A DNA stretch of 64,000 nucleotides, taken from assembly GCF_025465275.1 (NCBI RefSeq), contig NZ_JAODNK010000070.1, forward strand, positions 28,838 to 92,837. The letters are read 5' to 3'. Of this stretch, positions 1 through 7,520 are shown in pieces; position 1 is the first letter of the stretch, and every line of letters begins with the position of its first letter. The position numbers and the translations under genes were made by a program. The DNA is from Nocardia sp. (GTDB lineage: Bacteria; Actinomycetota; Actinomycetes; Mycobacteriales; Mycobacteriaceae). The notes under the pieces were generated by a model. That model searched no databases, was not told the origin of the DNA, and was given only the letters and a program-made list of their open reading frames with translations.

Positions 1-16
1 CCCAACGTCTGCGACA

Positions 17-361
17 TCAGCAGCACCCCTCGGTCTGCGAATCGGCGCAGTACGCCGGATCGACGGCCAGCACCAACCCCGTCAGATCATCGAGCGCTGT
101 CCCGATCCGCGCGTCCGCGAGTTCGTAGCGGGACCGGCGCCCCTCCGGCACCGCCACCACGAGGCCGCAACCACGCAGGCATGCAAGGTGATTGGACAGG
201 ATCTGGCGCGAAACGCCGATCAGGTCGGCGAGATCGGAAGGATAGCTCGGTGCCTGCCGAAGACTCAGCAGGATTTGGGTACGGGTCGGATCGGAGAGCG
301 CGTGCCCGAAGCGGGCCAGCGCATCACGGTGCAGCAGGGTATCCACGCACTCACGATACAT
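17..361 (-). CDS. ArsR/SmtB-family metal sensor, CmtR-like
   Basis: This 114-residue winged-helix repressor probably senses soft metals (Cd/Pb) and dissociates from its operator on metal binding. The central part closely resembles mycobacterial CmtR: DPTRTQILLSL in the first helices, the recognition helix around SRQILSNHLACLRGCGLVV (about residues 51-69), then the wing EGRRSRYEL. Cys61 and Cys65 sit where CmtR has its Cys pair, and Cys105 in the C-terminal tail matches its third ligand; the protein ends in an extra Cys-Cys. The start is the ATG at 361; an AT-rich stretch with a weak inverted repeat lies just upstream. No metal efflux gene is visible, but the window ends only 16 bp past the stop, so the partner may be outside. 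Confidence 0.85.
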   Translation of the reverse strand: MYRECVDTLLHRDALARFGHALSDPTRTQILLSLRQAPSYPSDLADLIGVSRQILSNHLACLRGCGLVVAVPEGRRSRYELADARIGTALDDLTGLVLAVDPAYCADSQTEGCC

Positions 362-537
362 TAGAATCTGTATTCAGAAAGCGATGAACCATTCGGGACC
401 TGATTAGGAAGTTCGACCTGCCATGACCCCCGGACCGCGCTGATGGAACCGGCCACCCATCGGTGGCCGGTGGCGGGCTCGTCCCAGGACGCGATTAGTC
501 GATTTCGGGTGGGGCGATTTAGGTCGGCGCGAAGGCG

Positions 538-702
538 CGGGCTCGCTCGCCGGGTGTCGACTGGCAGTGCCTCGGTGGGCGCGAGCAGCAGTGTCGTCGT
601 GATGCGAAGGATCAGCTGCACCGCATGTTCGGCGGCCTCGACGTCCATCGTTTCGCTGATCAGTAAAGAGCTGTGCGCGAACGACACTCGCACCGCCAAC
701 TG
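538..702 (-). pseudogene. TetR-family regulator remnant (C-terminal piece)
   Basis: The minus strand encodes about 55 residues that read like the end of a TetR ligand-binding domain (AAEHAVQLILRITTTLLLAP, then TEALPVDT). The intact TetR at 2427-3053 has the same pattern (RAAEMLVRVTASLLMVPTDA, then LPIDT). The surrounding open frame continues on both sides without any recognisable HTH: the upstream part just translates the operator at 849-866 and low-quality sequence. I read it as the remains of a regulator once divergent from the oxygenase at 904 that has lost its DNA-binding half. Confidence 0.6.
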
Positions 703-848
703 CGTGACGTCATCCTTCGGCCGGACCGCAACCCACGGGCCGCCCTGCGCAACGGGGCTCAATCGTTGCCCTTCACGCCCCCCGCTGTAACGCTGGTCAC
801 TCCCGCGATGGGTCATCGAGCGAGACGCAGTCCGAGCCTCGCATTTAT

Positions 849-866
849 TGACAATATGTGATGTCA
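849..866. promoter_or_regulatory. Operator copy A of the TGACAA-N6-ATGTCA regulon
   Basis: The 18-bp sequence TGACAATATGTGATGTCA contains the perfect inverted repeat TGACA-N8-TGTCA. It ends 37 bp before the GTG start of the oxygenase at 904, where a repressor would cover the core promoter. The same element recurs at 4821, 16716 and 16867. Confidence 0.8.
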
Positions 867-903
867 TTTCATTGAAGAAAGGTCGCGGTCGCCGCATTCA
901 GCC

Positions 904-1845
904 GTGACCGATCCGCACCTGAAATACCAACGCTCACCTCGAATGCCCATGCGCACCACAGGAGTCCTCATGTTCGGCCCAGGATCATTGTTATACGAGT
1001 CTTATGGCGATCGGCGCGGTTACCTGGTTGCGCCCGTCGAAGGGCTGCTGCAACTGATGTACCCCCCGCTCGGTCGCGGCGTCGAGCAGCACTCCGCGTT
1101 TTCCGACGAGCCGCTACAGCGGTTGTTCCGATCGGTACCACAGATTCAGGCCACTATCTTCGACGGTAGGTCAGCTGCGGAAACGGCACATCGGGTCCGG
1201 GACTTCCATCGAGATATCAAGGGCGACATGGCCGATGGCACCCGCTACCACGCACTTGATCCGGAAACCTACTTCTGGGCGCACGCGACCTTCATCGACG
1301 CTGCCTTCCGGACCAGTGATCTGTACTTCACTCGGTCCTACAGCAACGAAGAGAAGGCCGCGATCTATCGCGAGGGCGTGCAGTGGTGGCAGATGTACGG
1401 CATGTCCGCCCGGGTCGTTCCCGCGACGTACCCGGAGTTCCGCGAGTACTGGGACCACATGCTGCACAAAGTGCTCGAGCCAACCCCGTCCGCGCGTGGA
1501 CTTGTCGATTTCTTCCGGTCCCCCGGCAGTATGCCGCAGCCATGGGTCCCGAACTGGTTGTGGCGCATGGCAGGACCGGCCGGGAGCCAGGCATGGTTGC
1601 GGGTAGGCGCCGGGGCCCTGCCGCCGGTCGTCCGTGAGATGTTCGATATTCCGTGGACCCGGGCGAATCAGATCGCGTTCGACGCGTTCCGTACCACCGT
1701 CGCCTACACCTGGCCCGCGGCGCCCTATCCCCTGCGCATCATGCCCCGCGCCCGCGCCGCCTACCGCCGTGATGGGCGCCTCGGCCTTGCCGCGGCCCGC
1801 GAACTCGTCGTCTCCGGACGCGGCGCCGAGGCTCCCGCCGCCTGA
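904..1845 (+). CDS. MpaB/DUF2236-family oxygenase
   Basis: The 313-residue protein belongs to the oxygenase-MpaB/DUF2236 group, which includes the latex-clearing protein and mycophenolate-pathway MpaB. It opens with the family-typical segment MFGPGSLLYESYGDRRGYLV near residues 23-42 and has a conserved YFWAHATFIDAAF stretch near residue 121, which supplies one of the expected haem/metal-site histidines. Most such proteins bind haem b and act on hydrophobic substrates; the substrate here is unknown. The GTG at 904 is the most upstream start; in-frame ATGs at about 943, 949 and 970 are alternatives. Operator copy A lies upstream and a TetR gene follows after 13 bp, probably in the same transcript. 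Confidence 0.8.
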   Translation: MTDPHLKYQRSPRMPMRTTGVLMFGPGSLLYESYGDRRGYLVAPVEGLLQLMYPPLGRGVEQHSAFSDEPLQRLFRSVPQIQATIFDGRSAAETAHRVRDFHRDIKGDMADGTRYHALDPETYFWAHATFIDAAFRTSDLYFTRSYSNEEKAAIYREGVQWWQMYGMSARVVPATYPEFREYWDHMLHKVLEPTPSARGLVDFFRSPGSMPQPWVPNWLWRMAGPAGSQAWLRVGAGALPPVVREMFDIPWTRANQIAFDAFRTTVAYTWPAAPYPLRIMPRARAAYRRDGRLGLAAARELVVSGRGAEAPAA

Positions 1846-1858
1846 ACCCGGCAATCGC

Positions 1859-2389
1859 ATGCCGACCCAACGTCACACCGCGCCCCGGCAGGCACGGTCT
1901 CGAACCATGGTGAGCCAGATCATCGATGCAGGTGAGACCGTGCTCATCACACACGGTTACGAGGCCGCCTCGACCAACCGGATCGCCCACACCGCCGGCA
2001 TCAGCCCGGGCTCGCTGTACCGGCACTTCCCGAACAAGGACGCCATCGTCACCGCAGTCGTCGACCGCTACAACGACGAGGTCGTCACCACTCTGCGAAG
2101 GTATGTCTTCGACAATCTCACCCAACCGCTCGAAATCGCCGTCCCCGCAATGATTTCGGTGCAGCTCGACGCACTCGCCGACCGGCCCGAGCTGCTGCGC
2201 GCGGTGATGGAGCAAACCCCGCGCCTCAGCGCTTCCGGTACCGTCTTCGCCTTCGAACAACAGATATCCGAGGTGGCCCGCACCGTTCAGCATCTGACGA
2301 TCCGCTACATACTCGATCGGCCCGCGATGGTCCGCGCCCACTTCGTTGCCGACCTCACGCGCCTGGTACGCAACTTCGTTCAGGAATGA
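1859..2389 (+). CDS. TetR-family transcriptional regulator
   Basis: This 176-residue protein has a TetR N-terminal HTH: HGYEAASTNRIAHTAGISPG followed by SLYRHFPNKDAIV, the hallmark of the recognition helix and following helix. The C-terminal ligand domain is a generic TetR all-helical region. The frame is open far upstream inside the oxygenase, but the ATG at 1859 is the first start after that gene's stop and gives a normal N-terminal extension (MPTQRHTAPRQARSR). It is probably co-transcribed with the oxygenase and is one of three intact TetR candidates in this region for binding the shared operator. Confidence 0.85.
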   Translation: MPTQRHTAPRQARSRTMVSQIIDAGETVLITHGYEAASTNRIAHTAGISPGSLYRHFPNKDAIVTAVVDRYNDEVVTTLRRYVFDNLTQPLEIAVPAMISVQLDALADRPELLRAVMEQTPRLSASGTVFAFEQQISEVARTVQHLTIRYILDRPAMVRAHFVADLTRLVRNFVQE

Positions 2390-2426
2390 CCGACCGTCGC
2401 AGATGCCTGCCCCGAGCGGTTTTCGC

Positions 2427-3053
2427 CTACTCCGGTCCGGGACCGGCCGACACCTCGATGATTGCCGGGAAGTAGGTTCGCGCGAACCAGCGGGCGTGCT
2501 CGTCGGTGTCGATGGGAAGCGCATCGGTCGGGACCATCAGCAGGGATGCGGTGACTCGCACCAGCATTTCCGCGGCGCGCAACGCGCCGTCGAGCGGTAG
2601 CGAGTCACCCGCGATGGTCATGGCGATCGCGGCGCGGATCGGCTCCATCTGCGCCGTACTGTCGGTGAAAAACGAAGTGAGCGTTTCGGGTTCGTACTGC
2701 TGCAGCGCGATCACCAGCGGATGCCTACGGCATTCGCGCACCCCCAGGACAAAGGCTTCGGCGGCACGGTCCGCCGGGTCGGTCCTGGTGAGGACCCGGC
2801 CACTGATGGCGACGAAGAACGACACCACCTCGCGCACCACGACCTGACGCACGATTTCGTCCTTATCGCCCAGCCGCCGGTAAACGGTCGGCCGGGACAC
2901 CGCAGCGCGCCGGGCGATATCGCCGACGGAGGTGCGCCGGAAACCGTGTTCGATGAATTCGGCGCGGGCGGCATCGAGCAGTCGGCCGTGTTCGGCATCG
3001 GTGGCGAGCCCCGCCCCGAACAGCTGCTCGATATCGATGCCTGCGTGCGTCAT
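2427..3053 (-). CDS. TetR-family transcriptional regulator
   Basis: The 208-residue protein has a TetR HTH (EFIEHGFRRTSVGDIARRAA, then VSRPTVYRRLGDKDEIV) near residues 34-66. The C-terminal half contains TASLLMVPTDALPIDT, which is nearly repeated in the decayed fragment at 538-702, so the two were paralogues. The ATG at 3053 (MTHAGID) is preferred; the open frame extends to 3107. It is convergent with the TetR gene at 1859 and divergent from the ABC1 kinase at 3164. The roughly 110 bp between them hold the imperfect inverted sequence GGACA-N12-TGTCT, a possible autoregulatory site. Confidence 0.85.
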   Translation of the reverse strand: MTHAGIDIEQLFGAGLATDAEHGRLLDAARAEFIEHGFRRTSVGDIARRAAVSRPTVYRRLGDKDEIVRQVVVREVVSFFVAISGRVLTRTDPADRAAEAFVLGVRECRRHPLVIALQQYEPETLTSFFTDSTAQMEPIRAAIAMTIAGDSLPLDGALRAAEMLVRVTASLLMVPTDALPIDTDEHARWFARTYFPAIIEVSAGPGPE

Positions 3054-3163
3054 GCAGCGAGAATAACGTCCGACAGGCCCCCAACGGGCACCGCTATCGG
3101 CGGACACTTAGAAATGTTTGTCTCAACGCCTGCACCGGAAGGGTCTCCGAGTACCCTCGGGCC

Positions 3164-4531
3164 ATGGCGAGGATGGCTCAGTCACGCGCGGGGCGCGCCG
3201 CACAGCTGGGCGGCCTTGCGGGCACACAGGCCGCCCGGCTCGCCGCGCAGAAGACCGGCGATCTCGTCCGCTCCGATGCCCGCGCCGAGGCCGCCGCACG
3301 GGCTCGCCGCACCCTCTTGACGCAACAGCTGGTCGCCACGCTGGGCACCATGCGCGGGGTGGCGATGAAGCTCGGCCAAATCCTCTCGCTGGTGGATATC
3401 GGTATTGTGGGCCCAGAGAATCGCTCGGTGTTCCAGACCGCGCTGGCGACCCTGCAGGACAATGCGCCCCGGGTGCCGTGGACCGAGATGCGCGGCCATC
3501 TCGAAGGCGAATTGGGCGGCCCGCTGGATGAGGTCTTCGCCGAATTCGAACCCGAGCCGGTGGCCGCGGCCTCGATCGGCCAGGTGTATCGGGCGCGGCT
3601 CACCGACGGCCGCCAGGTGGCGGTCAAGATCCAGTATCCCGGTATCGAAGCCGCTGTCCTGGCCGATCTGAAGAATCTGCGCACCCTGCTGACCGTCTAC
3701 CGATTCGTCCATCCGGCCCTGGACACCGCAGCGCTGGCCGACGAGTTCGCGGAGCGGATGCACGAGGAACTGGACTACCGGATCGAGGCGCGCCACACCG
3801 GACTGCTGGCGGGAGCCCACCGCGGCCATCCCTTCATCCGAATCCCCGATGTCATCGAATCAATGTCGGGCAGAAGGGTTCTGGTCACCGAGTGGCTCGA
3901 CGGCCGGCCGCTGCGCGATATCTACACCGGCCCGCAGGCCGAACGTAATCGAGTGGCGGAGATCGTGTTCCGCTTCTACGCAGGCACCCCGTATCGCCTG
4001 CGCCACTACAGCGGCGATCCGCATCCGGGCAATCTGCTGCTGCTCGACGACGGCGCGGTCGGCTTCCTGGATTTCGGCCTGTGCAAGACGATCGACGCCC
4101 GCACGGCCGAGGCCGAATTGGCGGTCCTGCGCGCCGGAATCGACGGCGATGCCGCGCTCGTGCTGGAGCTGATGGAATCGCGGGGCTTCGCGCGCAGTTC
4201 GAAGATGTCCGAGCAGGCCGCCTACGAAACCTTCCTGCGCGTGTTCGGCTGGTATCTCTGCGACCGCGAGGCGGATATCAGCCAGGAGAACGTGAAGGAT
4301 CTGGTGGCCCTGCTGAGCCGCTCCGGCGATTCGACCGGGGTTTCGGTGCGCCCCTTCAATCTTCCGGCCGATCACGTCCTGCGCGGCCGCGCCGAAGTGC
4401 AGCTGCTGGCCATTCTCGCCCAATTGGAACCGCGGATGAACCTGTACACGATCGCCCGCGAGTGGATCTTCGATGCCCCGCCGGTGACTGAACTCGGCCG
4501 CGCACAGCGCGAATGGGAGCTCCGCCGCTAA
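3164..4531 (+). CDS. ABC1/AarF-UbiB atypical kinase
   Basis: The 455-residue protein is a member of the ABC1 (AarF/UbiB/ADCK) kinase-like family, membrane-associated ATPases tied to quinone or lipid metabolism. It has the family-specific KLGQ motif (Lys69-Gln72), the Ala-rich nucleotide loop AAASIGQVYRA (about 135-144), the VAVK lysine (Lys155), the catalytic loop SGDPHPGN (about 283-290) and DFG (303-305). These are the residues expected of a functional member. The ATG at 3164 follows a divergent promoter region shared with the TetR gene ending at 3053. No quinone-synthesis gene is adjacent, so its physiological partner cannot be told from context. Confidence 0.9.
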   Translation: MARMAQSRAGRAAQLGGLAGTQAARLAAQKTGDLVRSDARAEAAARARRTLLTQQLVATLGTMRGVAMKLGQILSLVDIGIVGPENRSVFQTALATLQDNAPRVPWTEMRGHLEGELGGPLDEVFAEFEPEPVAAASIGQVYRARLTDGRQVAVKIQYPGIEAAVLADLKNLRTLLTVYRFVHPALDTAALADEFAERMHEELDYRIEARHTGLLAGAHRGHPFIRIPDVIESMSGRRVLVTEWLDGRPLRDIYTGPQAERNRVAEIVFRFYAGTPYRLRHYSGDPHPGNLLLLDDGAVGFLDFGLCKTIDARTAEAELAVLRAGIDGDAALVLELMESRGFARSSKMSEQAAYETFLRVFGWYLCDREADISQENVKDLVALLSRSGDSTGVSVRPFNLPADHVLRGRAEVQLLAILAQLEPRMNLYTIAREWIFDAPPVTELGRAQREWELRR

Positions 4532-4573
4532 CCCTCCGGGACCGACCTTGAACGGTCTTCGAATTCTGCCTTC

Positions 4574-4609
4574 TTGACACAGTGTTACAACGACATATTT
4601 TTGTATCAC
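4574..4609 (+). promoter_or_regulatory. Promoter with overlapping near-palindromic operator
   Basis: TTGACA at 4574-4579 and TATTTT at 4596-4601, separated by 16 bp, look like a vegetative promoter, unusually AT-rich for this region. Interleaved is the inverted repeat AGTGTTACAA (4581-4590), N10, TTGTATCACT (4601-4610), with 9 of 10 arm positions complementary. A repressor bound there would cover the spacer and -10 box. Confidence 0.5.
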
Positions 4610-4628
4610 TGCCACAGGAAGGGTCAAC

Positions 4629-4823
4629 ATGAAGACGCTGCACAACCTCGGCCCCTCGCCCGAGCACGAGCAATACCGAGCACTGCTGCCGCAGTTCTGG
4701 GAGCGGGTCGACGAGCAGGGCTGGCCTGGTGGAAACCGCAGTGTGGGAGTGTCCTGCCGCCGCGATCAGCATCCTCTGAAGAACGCCGCGAAACCCATGG
4801 TTGACCTTTCGCTCCACAATTGA
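4629..4823 (+). CDS. Small protein of unknown function, possibly a truncated gene
   Basis: This 64-codon frame begins MKTLHNLGPSPEHEQYRALL and ends where its stop codon falls inside operator copy B. The start has a good Shine-Dalgarno (AGGAAGGG, 5 nt upstream) and a promoter-like region before it, so translation is plausible. I do not recognise a family. The first 30 residues look protein-like (PEHEQYRALLPQFWERVDEQ), while the remainder is Arg/Lys-rich and poorly structured, as in a gene whose 3' part was lost. Confidence 0.4.
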   Translation: MKTLHNLGPSPEHEQYRALLPQFWERVDEQGWPGGNRSVGVSCRRDQHPLKNAAKPMVDLSLHN

Positions 4824-4838
4824 CAATATCTGATGTCA
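4821..4838. promoter_or_regulatory. Operator copy B of the TGACAA-N6-ATGTCA regulon
   Basis: TGACAATATCTGATGTCA differs from copy A at one position only. It ends 41 bp before the ATG of the ferredoxin gene at 4880 and so should control the ferredoxin/membrane protein/P450 operon. Confidence 0.8.
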
Positions 4839-4879
4839 TTATCGCGTTTCGGCGATGGTGGCATGCGGAGGAGCGCGAG

Positions 4880-5110
4880 ATGGCCGAGGACATCGTTGTC
4901 GAGGTCGACCAGGAGCTGTGTCTGGGGTCCGGGTTCTGCACGAGGATGGCACCGGAAGTTTTCGAGCTTCCTGATGACGTGGTTGAGCTGCGTGATCACG
5001 CCCGCGGCACGACCGGTCCGGTAGCCGTACCGGACCGGTTCGCCGAGGCCGTGCACTCCGCCGAGCTGGGTTGCCCGGCGGCGGCGATCGCGGTGCATTC
5101 ACCTCACTAG
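4880..5110 (+). CDS. Ferredoxin, single [3Fe-4S]-type, P450 partner
   Basis: The 76-residue ferredoxin has three cluster-ligand cysteines: Cys14 and Cys20 in CLGSGFC, and Cys65 followed by Pro (CPAAAI). This CxxSxxC...CP arrangement is typical of the small 3Fe-4S (or 3Fe-4S/4Fe-4S convertible) ferredoxins that deliver electrons to actinobacterial P450s; Ser17 sits where a fourth ligand would be in 4Fe-4S proteins. The ATG at 4880 is preferred over a TTG at 4820, because the latter falls in operator B and GGAG precedes 4880 at a workable distance. A membrane protein and a P450 follow; no ferredoxin reductase gene is nearby. Confidence 0.88.
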   Translation: MAEDIVVEVDQELCLGSGFCTRMAPEVFELPDDVVELRDHARGTTGPVAVPDRFAEAVHSAELGCPAAAIAVHSPH

Positions 5111-5123
5111 GTCGCGGTAATAG

Positions 5124-5137
5124 ACAACTTTCGTTGT
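5124..5137. repeat. Short inverted repeat ACAAC-TTTC-GTTGT
   Basis: A perfect 5-bp inverted repeat with a 4-base loop lies between the ferredoxin stop and the next start. It could be a small hairpin in the polycistronic message or a half-operator; nothing decides between these. Confidence 0.3.
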
Positions 5138-5169
5138 AAATCTTCAGAAGTACCCGGAAGGACATCGCA

Positions 5170-6027
5170 ATGGTGCAAGTGCTGGCAAGCAGCTGGGGGT
5201 CGCCACCGATCACTGAGGCGGGGACGGTGGCAGCCTGGCTGCTGCTCGGGGTGGCCATTGCCTCGGTGGTCGGTGCGCTGATCTTCGCGGCCGGACTGGT
5301 CATCGCCAAGGACCGGGAGACCTCGGTGCTGTTCTGGCTGGTCACGGCGGGCGCGGTGGTGGTGTTCTCGTTCTATGTGGAGCCGTGGCTCGATTTCATC
5401 GGTGCGACAACGTATCTCACCAATGTCTTTGATCCCGTCGTGACCATCGTGGACCGGCCGATCCCCTGGCATGTGGTGCTGACCTACTCCGGCGGCATCG
5501 CACCCGCGACGATCATCGCGTACCTGATCATCAAGCAGGGCCGGTCCGCCAAGGTGCTGTTCGCCTGGGCCGCTTTCATCTCCGTCGCCGAATGCATCGG
5601 CGAGATGATCAGCTGCCACTACGGCGTGATGCTGTACTACAGCAATAACGCTCTGGTGCTCGGCATTCCGATGCCGAGCCTGGTGCAGAACGGCGGCATG
5701 TTCGTCCTCATCGGCTGGGCGATGGCGGCCATGCTGCCGCATCTGCACGGCCGGCGGCGAATTGTGGTGGTGCCGTTCATCGCTCCCGCGGTGTACCTCG
5801 CCTACACACTGCTGTGCACACTGCCGAGCTACTACGCCATACACAACAACGCTTCCTCGGCTGTCTCGTGGACGCTGGCGATCGTGTCGACGGCGTTGAA
5901 TCTGGGGGCCGTCATCTTCGCCGGATACGCACCTACCGTCACCCGGCTGCGTGCAGCCGCACAGTCCGGAGATACGGCGAAACACACTGTCGCCCAGCCC
6001 GTTCAGACGACCGAGGCAGCCGCATGA
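5170..6027 (+). CDS. Polytopic membrane protein, possibly AveC-like
   Basis: The 285-residue protein has about seven hydrophobic segments, beginning with WLLLGVAIASVVGALIFAAG near residue 22 and including WAAFISVAECIGEMISCHYG and FVLIGWAMAAML. The tail of about 30 residues is polar. It has no signal-peptide cleavage pattern. The overall look resembles the AveC-like ('spirocyclase AveC family') membrane proteins that often sit beside P450 and ferredoxin genes in Nocardia and mycobacteria, but I cannot confirm this by eye. A clear GGAAGGA precedes the ATG at 5170, and the stop overlaps the P450 start in an ATGA, so the three genes form an operon. Confidence 0.7.
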   Translation: MVQVLASSWGSPPITEAGTVAAWLLLGVAIASVVGALIFAAGLVIAKDRETSVLFWLVTAGAVVVFSFYVEPWLDFIGATTYLTNVFDPVVTIVDRPIPWHVVLTYSGGIAPATIIAYLIIKQGRSAKVLFAWAAFISVAECIGEMISCHYGVMLYYSNNALVLGIPMPSLVQNGGMFVLIGWAMAAMLPHLHGRRRIVVVPFIAPAVYLAYTLLCTLPSYYAIHNNASSAVSWTLAIVSTALNLGAVIFAGYAPTVTRLRAAAQSGDTAKHTVAQPVQTTEAAA

Positions 6028-7463
6028 ACACTCCGCAGCGAGACAGGTACGCACTGACGCGCAATCCCGCACGCGCGGTACGCAAGTCGATCGTCGCCAA
6101 GCGCCGCAATCTCCTGTTGCCGCCGGGACCGGTCGGCCGGCCAGTGACCGGCGTGCTGCGCGAGTTCACACGCGATCCGTTCGAATATCTGCGCGGTTGC
6201 GCCGCCGAATACGGCGACATCTTCCGGCTGCCGACACCGGTGCTGGATATGGTCGTCGTCAATACTCCCGACCTCGTCCGCTACATCATGAGCGACGTCG
6301 AGAAGTACACGATGATCGGGCATTACGCGCCTGCCGCGCACAGGATCCTGGGCCGGACCATTCCGCTGCTGGAGGGCGATCCGCTGCGGCAGCGGCGCAA
6401 ACTCATCACGCCCATGTTCAAGCACAGCTCACTCAACGAGCTGGCCGATGAGATCGTGGACGAATTCGCCACCCGCATCGACAAGTGGGGCGAGTGGGCC
6501 GATTCCGGCGAGACGGTCGATCTGCAGCACGAGATCGCCTGGCTGACCATGCCCGCATTCATGCGCGCCATGTTCGGGATCACGCCCTCGGACGCGGAGA
6601 TCGAGCAGCTCGACCACGATCTGCGCCTGCTGCTGAGCTCCTTCGCCGCGGCCGTATTCCTCAGTCCCATACCGAAAATGGTGCCCTTCCCCGGCCGGGA
6701 CACCCTGCCCGCCGCCTGGTGGCGCATCTCCCGCTGGATCGAGGATCAGATCGAACGCCGCCTGACCCAACCGGTCGACAAGGTCGACATGCTGCAGGTG
6801 CTGCTGGACGCACGCAATGAGGACGGCACACCGATCAGCCGCAAAGATCTGATAGCCGAGCTCGCCATTCTGATCGCAGGCGGCTACGAGACCGTGGTGG
6901 CCTCGGTGTCGTGGACCCTGGCGCTGCTCGCCGACGATGCCGAAGCACGGGAGCAGCTCATCGCGGAAGTCGATGAGCTGCACGGTGAGCGGCCCGAATA
7001 CGCCGACCTGAAGCGGCTGGAGTGGGTCAAGGCCTGCTTCGACGAGGGCCAGCGCATGCAGGGACATCCGTTCCATCCGCGCATCGCCCTGCACGACGAT
7101 GTCATCGACGGGCATTTCATCGCGCGCGGCACCATCATCGGCGTCTCGGTCTACGCCCTGCATCGTGATGAGCGCTGGTGGCCCGAGCCGGACAGGTTCG
7201 ATCCGTCACGGTTCACCGATCGCGCGGTGGTGGCCGCACGCCCGGTCAATGCCTTCATCCCGTTCGGGACCGGACCACATCGCTGCATCGGTTCCCAGCT
7301 CGGATACATGAACGCGCAATTCATTCTCACGCTGTTCTTCCAGCGCTATCGGATGAAGACCGCGCCCGGGTGGAAACCGAAGCACGCCTCCACCTTCTCC
7401 ACCACCATCGAGGGCGGCCTGCCGGTCACCCTGGAGCGCGTGCCGGTGCCGCACCCCGCCTGA
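6024..7463 (+). CDS. Cytochrome P450
   Basis: This 479-residue P450 has all the required landmarks. The oxygen-activating I-helix motif is AGGYET (285-290), the K-helix ExxR is EGQR (341-344), the meander is PDRFDPSRF (389-397), and the haem loop FIPFGTGPHRCIG carries the axial Cys421. The N-terminus (LLPPGPVGRP) has a proline-rich turn but no membrane anchor, so it should be a soluble bacterial class I enzyme fed by the ferredoxin encoded two genes upstream. The ATG at 6024 overlaps the previous stop in an ATGA; the frame is open further upstream only as an overlap artefact. The substrate is likely a hydrophobic lipid or terpenoid, judged from the neighbouring Mce importer. Confidence 0.93.
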   Translation: MNTPQRDRYALTRNPARAVRKSIVAKRRNLLLPPGPVGRPVTGVLREFTRDPFEYLRGCAAEYGDIFRLPTPVLDMVVVNTPDLVRYIMSDVEKYTMIGHYAPAAHRILGRTIPLLEGDPLRQRRKLITPMFKHSSLNELADEIVDEFATRIDKWGEWADSGETVDLQHEIAWLTMPAFMRAMFGITPSDAEIEQLDHDLRLLLSSFAAAVFLSPIPKMVPFPGRDTLPAAWWRISRWIEDQIERRLTQPVDKVDMLQVLLDARNEDGTPISRKDLIAELAILIAGGYETVVASVSWTLALLADDAEAREQLIAEVDELHGERPEYADLKRLEWVKACFDEGQRMQGHPFHPRIALHDDVIDGHFIARGTIIGVSVYALHRDERWWPEPDRFDPSRFTDRAVVAARPVNAFIPFGTGPHRCIGSQLGYMNAQFILTLFFQRYRMKTAPGWKPKHASTFSTTIEGGLPVTLERVPVPHPA

Positions 7464-7473
7464 TCCGAAACCA

Positions 7474-7506
7474 GTGGGGCCGATCGCTTTTCACGATCGG
7501 CCCCAC
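7474..7506. terminator. Bidirectional hairpin terminator
   Basis: A perfect 13-bp stem (GTGGGGCCGATCG pairing with CGATCGGCCCCAC) with a 7-nt loop lies between the converging P450 operon and the mce/TetR operon, 11 bp past the P450 stop and 14 bp past the TetR stop. There is no long T run, as is usual in actinobacteria. Confidence 0.8.
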
Positions 7507-7520
7507 CGTGTTTCTCGCGC

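Noticed and set aside
361..897. 178-codon minus-strand frame read as a complete gene
   Set aside because: Only about 55 residues in the middle look like a protein (TetR C-terminal piece). The ends are Arg/Ser-rich and one end translates an operator, so I treat it as a remnant.
3107..3125. GGACA-N12-TGTCT as a fifth copy of the 18-bp regulon motif
   Set aside because: The spacing (12 instead of 8) and arms differ; it may be an operator of the local TetR but not of the same regulon.
4820..4880. Upstream TTG start for the ferredoxin
   Set aside because: It lies inside operator B and adds a tail unlike ferredoxins; the ATG at 4880 has a proper ribosome-binding site.
5814..6024. N-terminal 70-residue extension of the P450 frame
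   Set aside because: It overlaps the membrane protein gene in another frame and lacks P450 character; the ATGA overlap fixes the start at 6024.
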